Assembly (NCBI GenBank): GCA_004352715.1
Contig: SCFE01000011.1
Location: forward strand, 442,472-506,471
Source: Hofstenia miamia
Taxonomy: Eukaryota > Xenacoelomorpha > Acoela
Direction: 5' to 3'
DNA length: 64,000 nt
Positions 36,061 to 46,607 of this stretch are shown piece by piece. Made by a program: the position numbers and the translations under genes. Position 1 is the stretch's first letter. The number at the start of each line of letters is the position of its first letter. A model generated the notes under the pieces. That model had not been told where the DNA came from. It saw only the letters and a program-made list of their open reading frames with translations, and made no database searches.

Positions 36061-36770
36061 ATCAGCATGACTATATGGACGAAATGGAATTGGGGGAGCA
36101 TTTTGTGTATTCAAGACTCAATGGAAATGTTGCTGGAGATTGGGGCTGCCATTACCAGCATTCTGGTACGGAACTGTTGAAGCATTCTGATCTCGCCTTT
36201 GAGCAGTTTGGGTGGGAGAGTTAGGAGAAGAGAAATTCAACAATGATCCAACAGTGCAAGGGGCAACGTCCTGGTTACCATCGCTTGCACAGGGGACACT
36301 CTGATCTGGAGAAGTCCCAAAAGTAGGAGAGTAAGTAACAGTATGACTTGAATCCATTTAACTAAGAATCGAACAACAAACAATAAACAATAACTACTAT
36401 AAATGACAGATGGGAGTACTTTCCAAACACAAAAGAAATTCACAGCTCATAAAAAATCACAGGATATGAGCCCAAAGGTGGGATATAGCAGCATTTAGTA
36501 ATAAATCCAACATGTTAACACTAAGACAAAAAGGAAAGAATTTGAACAAGTAGCAACAAACAAAGCAGAACACTTTAAAAAAATAGTGTTGCCCTCTTCT
36601 ATGGGCAGACTTGTCAGTTAAACATTGATTGGCAGATTTACACTGAAATCCAAACTGCAGTCAGGGGAAACAACTATTCCAGCTGACATACCCCAAAACG
36701 AAAAACTAAATGAAATCCAAACCATTGAAAGAGACACAAAGAACTTAGTTCATTATCACATCAGTGTTGT
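36061..36770 (-). pseudogene. gag: Duplicated gag start and leader
   Basis: The minus-strand ATG at 36357 opens the same Gag N-terminus as at 35415 (80 codons, differing at a few bases) and is truncated at 36061. The leader 36358-36770 is about 85 bp longer than the leader 35416-35743. The two units form a direct duplication of gag start plus leader separated by an LTR fragment. Confidence 0.75.
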
Positions 36771-36783
36771 GTCATGGTCGCCA
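36771..36783 (-). promoter_or_regulatory. Primer-binding site
   Basis: On the minus strand it reads TGGCGACCATGAC immediately inside the LTR end at 36784, identical to 931-943 of the unrelated-looking left-edge element. Confidence 0.75.
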
Positions 36784-37701
36784 TGTAGAATCATGGGCTG
36801 TAATTACACTAGAAAACTAATTGACTTTGTAGAAGGTTTTAAATAGAGATATGATGACAGCTCTGATTCTGGGAAAACAGGTAAAGAGAGAACTTATAAT
36901 AAACATTGGTAATTCATCCAAGTAATTGATACTTTAGGTAACTCTAAGATGACCAACTCACATGGCTTCCAGCCAAAGCAAAGTCTTCAGGAACATTGTA
37001 GTGCTCGACTTAGTGCATGGTGCTACCCTATTTGTCTCACTTATTAATTTCTATCTCATAGACAAAATAAACATCTCATTTTCATTGTTATCTCTCAGCT
37101 CACTAAATAATAGTCTGTAATTGCCAGACATTCATGCTAGCCAACAGCATGGTATCATCACAGTGTCATACAGTATAGGTGCATGTACATGTTGAACATT
37201 GAACAAAAGTTTTATTATTGCCTTATATGTAACCATATCCATAACCTAATAGGTCCACAATTTGGGCTGGTAAGATCTGCTGATCCCCAGGAGCTATGTG
37301 TCGCCCTGTACTTTGAGAAAGCACTCCCAAATTGTTGCCGCACTTACACAATTATTTTCATTTTCAAAAAACAATAATCAAATAATGGAAGAGAAAGTAA
37401 ACAGTAATTGAGGCTAGATAAAATCTATTGACCTTTCTCAACATTGTTTCTCAATTTATACAATTTCAAATAATTACCTGTCTTTGTTTACAACTACAGT
37501 TAATCACAAGATAGTCATGTCATCGATTTTCCCTCGCAAATTAAATTTGAGCAACACATTTAGCACCAATTGAGGGGACATATAAAGATAACTAGCTTTC
37601 GTAAACCCAAGATTGAAATTAAATATTACGTCATGCTGACGTCAATACAATCAAAATAGAAAATAATAATAATCACGAAAATTTCCCCGAGTGACTCTAC
37701 A
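36784..37701 (-). repeat. Complete 5' LTR (minus), subfamily L1
   Basis: 918 bp, TGTAGAATC...GTGACTCTACA. The outer side (37702 on) is unique AT-rich DNA, so this is the boundary of the retroelement nest. TGACGTCA lies near 37640 in U3. Confidence 0.9.
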
Positions 37702-38649
37702 TTATTACTTAAATAATAATGAGAGTTTTCCATATGGCTTCCTTTAAATAATTGTATTGTTACAAATTTGAAAATATTTATAGTTTCTTAAATAAAAATC
37801 CTTTGTAAGGACATTTGACAGGTTTTATGTTTGTTTGAACTTAAGTAAGAATTGCCTCAAAATGCAGTTGCAAAATTAATTAAATTTATAAAATGTGTTA
37901 CAACACAACATCTGGGATTGCTTAGCAACCTCAATGATGTTAAATTATTGGATACAAAACAGTAGCATTGTGAAAAATGTCTGAATATACATTGCCAGAT
38001 GAATTTTAGAATGATTTCTTTGAATTCACAAAAATGATGCTGAATTTTTATCAACAAAAAATCAGCCAAGATGTATTCAAAGCATTCAACCATTTCTTTT
38101 AAAGTACTACTTAAGGGCTTATTACAAGCCTCATTCAATTTGATCAAAAGACCCAATCTCCAAGCTGTTATGTAGTTTTAAGGAAAATCTGCATCAAACC
38201 AATTTTGGAGATATTGTTTTGAACACAAACAACATACAGCATTGTGTTGAAACTTTAATTATGTTAGAAAAAGCTAACATTTCTTCACAATAGAAGTTAT
38301 TAGTTATTTCCTCATATAAAGGACATGTGCTTCAACAATTTAAGCAGCTATCTAATAAAAGACATTGGTATATAAAATTAAAAAGTATATTCCATACTCT
38401 AGATCACATATCAACTTCTTAATACAATTTCACATCCTAACTATGCAACATAGCAAAATTGTAACATCAATATTACCACTGAGTTTTTTAAAGGTAACAT
38501 GAAGGAAATTACCTGTTATTATTTGCAGACAGGTAATGGTTAAATTCTTTATATTATTTTTATCTATGCATACAATTATACTTAATTAAAACCAATTGAT
38601 GTTAATATTTTAATCTACATTTAAAAATGTTATTCAATTAATATTGTAA
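37702..38649. other. AT-rich non-coding DNA, no feature seen
   Basis: No coding signal or repeat recognised. First unique flank to the right of the retroelement nest. Confidence 0.5.
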
Positions 38650-38860
38650 AGTTTTATAATGGTGTATGGCATAAGCTAGAATATTTAATCAAATAGTTAT
38701 TCTAAAATTCCCCAAAGTTTTCAAAATGGTGTATGCCATAAGCCAGTTTATCCAATTAGATTGTTATTTTGAAATTCTTTTAAATTTTCAAAAAAAGCAT
38801 ATGCCATAAGTCAGTTTATCCAATCAGATTGCTATTTTGAAATTCTCTTAAATGTTCAAA
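38650..38860. repeat. Tandem repeat, three diverged units of about 67 bp
   Basis: Units centred on GGCATAAGCTAG (38668), GCCATAAGCCAG (about 38734) and GCCATAAGTCAG (about 38802), each followed by an AAT(C/T)A...TTATTTTGAAATTC stretch. Confidence 0.75.
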
Positions 38861-39394
38861 ACAGTATCTCTTATCAAAGTTATATTTTAGATATTGATGA
38901 AGATTAAAGAGTCTTCAAAATAATTATTCTAGTATATTATAAAATTGAATATTTTGTTATTTATAATTCAGAAAATAAAGGGGCTACATTTTAATGTATA
39001 AAAGTATGTGAAAACAGAAATATTTGAAAAATTATTAAAAACACAAAATTAATTTTTAGATGCCCTTTGTTAGGACCAGGTTTTATGTTTTGCTTAAGAA
39101 ATAGGGTGTAATTAAAAGTAGAAGCACTGAATTTCATGTAAAAATTCTGAACAACAAGTGGCTTCAAAAACATTGGGGATGTCTACAAAAGGCAGATTTT
39201 ATAAAAAAACGCCTTTTTTGTTACCAAAATCAATAGAAAAGTGTAAAAATTTATTAAAAAATGATCAGTTTTAGAAAACTTCATATATGCAACCAGGACG
39301 TTTCTTACTTCTCAGACATGTGAACAAGCCAAGCTTCTAACATACCAAGCCAAGCTTAAACACTGCATTTGATACACAATTAGTCCAAAATGAG

Positions 39395-39486
39395 CCTTGA
39401 TTAAGGCAGGCAAATTTGTAGTTCTGTTTCTTAATTTATTCCTTGATTAAGGCAGGCAAATTTGTAGTTCTGTTTCTTAATTTATT
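39395..39486. repeat. 46-bp tandem duplication
   Basis: Two adjacent identical copies of a unit beginning CCTTGATTAAGGCAGG (39395 and 39441). Confidence 0.9.
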
Positions 39487-40079
39487 TATGCAGATTTTTC
39501 TTACTCTTTCCTTCAATACACCTTTTTTATAATCATATTTGAAAATGCTTGTGAAATAATAGCAAGAGTGATGTAAAAAAGTTGAGAGCAAAATTTATCA
39601 TGTGTAAAGACAAACTCATGTTTGTTCATTCCCTTTTTTTTCTATGAAGTTTGTTGAAAATTGTACTCATTGAGGTAAATTAAAGATATCAATACTAGAG
39701 AACACTCAAATTTGCTCAAATATTGCCAAAGTGAAATGTTGTGAAATATAATGTTAACTGATGAATTTTGCAAATTCTCTTGTATAGGCCTATGGTGCGT
39801 CGATTCTTTGCAAAGTGCCAAAAAATTGTCAACAAAATAATTTAAAAATGGCATGAAGTAAACCAAATGTCCGTAGCAATGTTATAAACTTGATTTAGAT
39901 ATCGGCTAGCTTTTTTCAATGTGACTGTATTGGGAATTCTGCATTTTATGCACTAATCAGTGTAACTTTTCACATGTATGGTAATTAGTTAAGTGCAAAA
40001 CCAGATTCCACATCGTAAAACTAAATACTTTTCGTGATCCCTCTTCTTCAACTAGGGTGGATGTTTATATTCGAGTTAG

Positions 40080-40256
40080 ACCATTGACATAATTGTTGTC
40101 CAGCATTTCCAAGATGTCCCGGATTTGACCTAATACTGCCATTTTTATTTCTGTATCTCATTCAGAGTGGTTACGGGTCAATTCATCCACAGTCAAATTA
40201 AAAATTCGAAGAGTTGGGTTGTTTGGCACTCTTGGACACTTCGGGTCGCGGGCCAT
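40080..40256 (-). other. Possible decayed coding remnant, CpG-rich
   Basis: The minus-strand ATG at 40256 gives about 32 codons (MARDPKCPRVPNNPTLRIF...), a TGA, then in the same frame about 30 more codons (GQIRDILEMLDNNY) before TAA. The stretch is richer in CpG than its surroundings. I do not recognise the protein; it could be an old exon, a TE remnant or chance. Confidence 0.25.
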
Positions 40257-40949
40257 TCATAATTATTAGGGAGGAAGAAAACTAACAGAATTAAGGAACA
40301 ATTTAAGAAGTCAAAACCTTCCAACTTCAAAATTCTTAAAATCTCTAATTTCACTTGTATTTTTTATTGATTTTGTGGTGTTTTCATTGATGCTTATGCG
40401 TGTGTATTATACTAGTAATCCTTCTTTGATTGGTTTGGGGTGTGGATCATTGTTAGACAGGTCAGGTCGGGTAACAGGTTAAAAATTGAATGGACATCAT
40501 TGTGAACATCGAAACATGTTTCATGTTCAATATTTGAGTTCAAAATTTGCTAATCCAGGTGGACTACCATCATCAAAATATCTTCATCACTGAAATCATG
40601 AATCATGATTGAAAGAGCTTCATCACCAACTTTCTCAACTGTTTACAAGCAACATTAGAGATTTGAAAAGAGAGTTGCATGTATGTAATCTAAGATGTAA
40701 AATGATTTGACATAAAACAGTATTCTTAATATATGTTAGACTAAATAACTTGGGGTGACAAAGTTACCCCATATGACGATAATCATAGAAATGCATGTAT
40801 TATTGTAAATAAAGCTGCTGAACATTGCTGCGATTTAGCATTATTAGGCATTTAGGTTGATATAAGAACTTATAAGTTTTTGTTTCAGCAACGTAATTAA
40901 GGACTGTGGGGTTACAGAAACAACACGAACGACGTAGAATGGTTAACTA

Positions 40950-41520
40950 TCCATCTAATGTTTACTATTTAGGTAATTTCCACGTTGTTCAATCAGCACT
41001 CCAGTTCTTAAACAAGGGCTCCTGACCGCTGCTAATCCTCTAATCATCAATTAATTAACTGTGACATACTTTCCTCCATTCTGCCAATACCTCATCTCAA
41101 ACACAAGAATTATGTGTACCTTACTTTAGTGCAGTGCTAACTATATTATCAACACAATTTGGCCAATCTCTAATGCTGAATATCTTTGATAGATCAGATT
41201 TGTGTGTTTTGCGCTTACTAACTTCACTATTTCAGCAACCAGGAAAAACCTTAATCATATACCTAACTTCAATGCAGATCATGGTCAGGGATGAAGAACC
41301 TTGAGTTGTTCCCATTGGAGAATCCTGACCACTACTGTGCATGAACTGCTTAGCTAGACATTTGATTTAATAAAGCAAACCATAAACAAATTTAAAAGAG
41401 TAATTACATTCCAAAGAATTTAATTCATCACCTTTAAACTCTATTGCAACAATTTTCATAAATCAAAACAAATACCTGCCGCCTTAACAATTTAAATTCA
41501 AATAGATCGTCTGCATGCCC
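40950..41520. repeat. Interspersed repeat related to the left-edge LTR region (1080-1830)
   Basis: Blocks shared in order: a TTTACTATTTAGGT-like start, TATGTGTACCTTACTTTAG, CAATGCAGATCATGG, GACCACTACT, and the CCTGCCGCCTTAACAATTTAAATT tail. Insertions and deletions separate the blocks. It may be an old solo LTR of that family. Confidence 0.5.
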
Positions 41521-41702
41521 TATTATAATTAATGAGGAATGAAATTGTCCTCAGATTTTTGCCAAACCGTTTTGGCAACAGACACTTGCTTGTACATTAC
41601 TTTAAGCACAAAAATCTTAGTAGTTTACTAAATTTAATCATTCTAATAATTTTGATTTTTTCTTCTCACTCATTTTCGATCTTAATCTCCTCTTGGCAGG
41701 AA

Positions 41703-42810
41703 TCAGCAGAATTAGAAGGATTTTGCTACAATATTGATCAAAGCAATTAATATAATTTCTCAAATAAAGTTGAGCTGATTAAATAGTGTAGTTAAAGTAG
41801 ACAAATTTGAATTCCTGACAAATTGAGTTGAAAAAGTTGGAGATGCGCCTTATCTACACAATTAAATTGGCCTGATTAAGCCAGACCAATTAAATCATGT
41901 AGTTAAGACGGAGCAAGTTTGCATTCTACAAGCATTACAATATGAACATGATATAATTTTTGTTGCTTGGGTATACAAAAAGTGAATTAAGAATTTATAA
42001 ATATGGTGCTATTTATAAAAGCACAAAGGGGAGGCAAAGCAAATGCTGTCATTTTAGCCTTGAATAGAGCCATGCAATAAATAATTATAATGTACAAATG
42101 CACTAAAAAAGCTAAACAAAGAAATATATACAATTAAAATGAACAATAAATGTGCTTTAAAACACCAGAGGAGCACATGTAGTTGAAGAAGACAAGATGG
42201 TCCATTCGCTATGTTATATTCTGAAAAGAACCAAGAAAATAAGATATCTTTAGAACGGACTAAGAGTGTTGCTAGAACATTCTCTAAGTAAGAACCTACA
42301 TTAAGTTTTCCAGAGCAAAGGACGCAGGCTAATGGCCATGAATCCACTAAAAGAGTCTCCTTGTTTTGCTGAATCTAATGCAATAATTGCTGCTCTGAAT
42401 TCCTTTCTGAAAAAGTGAATATGACTGGAAGTTGTAATGAGATATGATACTTTTAAGGGTTTAGCAAGAATTAGAAGGATTTTGCTACAATATTGATCAA
42501 AGAAATTAATATAATTTCTCAAATAAAGTTGGCTGATTAAATAGTGTAGTTAAAGAAGAACAAATTTGCATTCCTGACAAATTGAGTTGAAAAAGTTGGA
42601 GATGCGCCTTATCTACACGATTAAATTGGCCTGATTAAGCCAGACCAATTAAATCATGTAGTTAAGACGGAGCAAGTTTGCATTCTACAAGCATTACAAT
42701 ATGAACATGATATATTTTTTGTTGGTTGGGTATACAAAAAGTGAATTAAAAATTTATAAATATGGTGCTATTTATAGAAGCACAAAGGGGAGGCAAAGCA
42801 AATGCTGATA
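41703..42810. repeat. Direct repeat pair of about 345 bp (41703-42049 and 42467-42810)
   Basis: The two copies begin GAATTAGAAGGATTTTGC and end GGAGGCAAAGCAAATGCTG, differing at roughly a dozen places, with about 420 bp between. No TG...CA LTR ends were seen, so a segmental duplication is as likely as LTRs. Confidence 0.8.
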
Positions 42811-42899
42811 TGGTAGCTACTGCATTTCAAAAGTACATTCTAAATAGTCCATACCATGCAAGCCTTGGGATGAGTAGACTTGAACACATGATATGTTAA

Positions 42900-43350
42900 G
42901 AGAAGCTAATTTTTTTTACAATCTTTTGACCACGGGGAACAAAGAAGTAGGTAAACAAATGAAGATATTATCAATATGTGCCCATGACATAAGTTTTAAC
43001 TGCGAGAACAGACGACGAAGCACATTAGCAAAAACTGACAGGCTGCTACTAAATAAAATAGGCCCCTTGATGCCTTAGGGAACTTATAACAAATTCCATT
43101 GTGTGCTAAAAAGACGGTTTTATATTCATGATGAGATGATACTGGTAAGTGGTAAACGCCTGCTTTCAAATCAAGCTGGAGAAGAGCAAAGAAGAACGTT
43201 TCCGCATAACTTTAAGTACTAAAGGTAGCTTAAGTTTGATGGGAATTGTGCATGGTGTAAGAAAGGAATAATCTACAACCATCCTGAAGCGTCCATTGGA
43301 TTTCACAACAAAAAAGACTCTGGCTTGAAAAGCAGATCTGGAAAAAGACT
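42900..43350 (-). pseudogene. Decayed Gypsy-type reverse transcriptase
   Basis: The minus strand in several frames gives VFFVVKSNGRFRMVVDY, then TIPIKLKLPL, QLDLKAGVYHLPV, EYKTVFLAHNG, and VLRRLF followed by HIDNIFI. These are RT motifs in correct order, with the catalytic YxDD box degraded to HIDN. There are frameshifts and stops throughout. It differs from the ORF3-family RT. Confidence 0.65.
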
Positions 43351-43479
43351 TTTGGATGACTTCTGCTTTGAGTAAGCTGCTAGGATATGATCTGCATGAG
43401 CACGATGAATATTTAATTGCAGTGGGATCCGCTTCTTAAAAATAGTAGGTTTAAGAGTAGTTAAGGATACCCATATCGT

Positions 43480-45216
43480 GAATTTTGAGGAGGTGTGGCT
43501 AAATGATGAGAATATTCATATATTACTAAAATATGAATAATTTTAGAGTGTATGTGTGCAGTTTCCACTGTTGGAAAAACTATTATATTGAAATAATCAT
43601 GTATTTATTGTCAAAGAACTTATTATGTACACTAGTACTAATATGCTTGCTGAATAATTCACAGCAGTATTAAATTTCACCAATTCTTGTTATTAAACAG
43701 AAATTGTTTTATATTTAAAAAAACCTATAATGTATGTATATTTTCAAAGAGTTTTTTTATATACATATACATGCTGTTCCAAGACATCAAATAGAAGTCT
43801 TAAATATGAGCATTTTGGCAAATTTTCCAATTTATTACTAATTATAACTTCAATTTTATGAAATAAACCTTTTTACAATGGATGTTCTAACTTCAAAGAA
43901 AAAAAAGTTAGTTGTCACCATCATTTTGTATTAATAATGAGGACTTGATCTTTTACTTAAACCTCATTTACAAGCTTTCTTGTTAAAGTGTTTATCACAT
44001 TTATTGATTAAATTTTTATTGAATAATAAATGTTTCTCTGTACAGTTTGTAATTACATTCATACATAAATTTCAAAAACTTTTTTGTTACAGTATTTACT
44101 GTGTTTTTTGTTTTTTATTCTATATATTGTGTAATCCTTTTAGCAAATAGTAAAGTTTATCTTTGTAGAATTTGTAGATTGCCTTAAAACACATGCCCTT
44201 TTAAGCAAATTATGTTATTGAATTTTTTCCAGACTATTGATTTACAGCTACCTCCTGAAAAAAAATGCTGCTAGAGCTGTTAATTTAGGTCTCTAAAGCA
44301 CAAGATATATGGTTGTAGCAAAGCGCATAGTTAATTTTATGTTTTTAGTAAATTATTAAAATAATAACTTGAACTTCAGAATTTTTCAATGTTTCTCAAT
44401 AAAAATCATGAACATATATCAGGAAAGAAAAAGTTTCATTCTAAAAAATAAAATTTATTTTCGGTTTTTTACATAGCACTCTATTACACTTTCCCCTAAC
44501 AACTACTGCCTGGCAGAAAAGACTCCTGAAACAAATCAGATGATAGGGAATCGAAAAACTTATATACAGAAATTTAAAGTTCATTTGATAAATTTAATGA
44601 ATCTTAAGAAAGAGAAAATACTTGAGGCAACGTCGTTTGAGTATGGATGTTGTTTAAAGAGATGGAGTCCATCTTTTTTTATAGCATTGATTGGTTCCGG
44701 GCGGTTGTCTATTGAAGCATTATCATGTAGTAGAATTGTTGAATGTTTCGAGGTTTTCTAATATTCTTCCTGACTTCAGTTAGAGAATAGTATTCATTAG
44801 ATTCCATTACTCTTATTGACATTTTAGATCAAACCACACATATGTATAATATTGCTATATTGATAAATTTTGTTTGTAATGCAACTAAAAAAATATGCAA
44901 TTCATTTCCAAAAGGTAAAATCTACAGAGTAGCAATTGAGTGCTTAGGGTAAAAAAATCAAGTATTTTCTATTATTGCTAGAACCAAATATTGTCGTTAT
45001 GAAGCATAAATAATTACTTTAGAATTTGTTACAATAACTAATCCATTAAAATCTCATTAATGCATTCCCATTGACGTCAAAGCACTAATTAGAATTAAAA
45101 AGTAAATAAAATTGATTCAGGAAATTGATTCTTAGAAACTTTAAGTTAGAGTGTTAATGAATCGCAGAAAAGTATTTGTACTTAAACACTTATCATATCA
45201 TGTATGTAATAGCAGT
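43480..45216. other. AT-rich non-coding DNA
   Basis: I see only chance ORFs (the longest about 70 codons, without recognisable motifs). Confidence 0.45.
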
Positions 45217-45437
45217 GGTTTACGCAGGGAGGACATGGTCCCCCGTCAGATTTCCAAATTTGATTTTGACTGGATAAATTACAAAAAATTTTGTAAAAAA
45301 TTGAAAAATTTCAATTCTAAGATCGTAAAATGCATTTTTTATGATCTATTTTCTAAATATTTTTAAAAATTTTGGCTGGGCTTTGCCCCGAAATGGGTAA
45401 TTACTATGATGCCCCGTCAGAAATTCCTGTGTACGCC
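45217..45437 (-). mobile_element. 221-bp MITE, copy 1
   Basis: Its ends are GGTTTACGCAGG and CCTGTGTACGCC, degenerate terminal inverted repeats. Inside, it matches 49155-49375 in inverted orientation (for example the GTCAGATTTCCAAATTTGATTTT stretch). Both copies measure 221 bp. Confidence 0.7.
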
Positions 45438-46607
45438 TCAATGTAATTGTAGAAAAATGAAAATATAAAAGTCAATTTTAGATTTCTGTAAAGTTATATA
45501 ACATATTTTTAATTAAGCCTCTGTTCGGCAATTTTCTAGATTTTAAAGTATACCTATGTATATAACAATAAAAGTATTGCAATACAATATAATTAAATTT
45601 AATTGATAATGATTATATCTATGCAGTTTGAGTCATCTTCTATATATCTAGAAACACTTCTGTGAATATGCATTTACTAAACTGTCCGAATTTCAAATTC
45701 TACCTTAAGTAGCTTACATACTTAAAACTTTTTGCGCAACCATTCTTGATTGAATTAGACGAACAACAAAAATTGTAAGTATATGCGATTCCAATGTTGT
45801 TGTGAAATTTTAGTGCATAAATTACAAATTTGTCATTTCTCACTGAGAGACAATTTAACAGTGCATTATTATTTACATAACCGATTGTATTGGTTATGGT
45901 TGATTTTAATGGTAGGTTTTATTTATAAAAATGGCAATAAATACAAGCCAATAAATTCAACCAAGAAGTTGTGAACAAAGTTGTAATTGTGTACGTAACT
46001 ATTTTTTTTGTGAACTTTATAATTACCCAGAACGTTGTTACCAAAAATTTGTTAATTAATAATGCTGAGGAGATATAGTTACTTGCACTATTTAATAATT
46101 TGAAACAGAATAATATATTGGAAAATAGAGTAGTAAAATATAGCATAACTTACATATTAAAAAATATAATTACATATAAATATATAACTATATGCCATAA
46201 GAATCTGTTATGCAGACTATAATTGCTGCATTTAGCTGAAAAGGGTAGAGGTTAGTTATTGAATATAGCTTTCCATATGTTCTCTCAATACAAATGAAGT
46301 TTGTTTCAATTTACATTTAAGTGTATAACGTGACTTGAATTAGTTGTTTTTGTTGAATGTAATTGACTTATATATTTATTAAGTAGTGTATATATTCACC
46401 GCTGAATAATTAAATTAAAAAATATCAAAGCATAGATAACCTAGCGTTGAATTTTAATATTTATTTTTTAAACAGGTTCACTAAAATTGAAAATTAATTG
46501 AATACCCTACACATCAGCTTACTTCGAATATAATCCATCGTGATGAATATCCAATCAGAATTCTTGCTAACTTTTAAATAGACGGTTTGTTTTTTTATTG
46601 TTTAAAA
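45438..46607. other. Upstream region of the LDLa gene
   Basis: Non-coding AT-rich sequence. No promoter element can be assigned with confidence. Confidence 0.4.

Noticed and set aside
1-37701. An intact, autonomous copy of the ORF3 retrotransposon
   Set aside because: Every copy has stops, frameshifts, embedded LTR scraps, deletions or gaps; none joins gag, pol and ORF3 intact.
38660-38860. CRISPR-like array from three spaced GCCATAAG motifs
   Set aside because: Whole units of about 67 bp are diverged tandem copies; there are no conserved repeats with unique spacers, and the genome is animal.
45151-45366. Plus-strand ORF of 71 codons
   Set aside because: Overlaps the MITE and has no motif.
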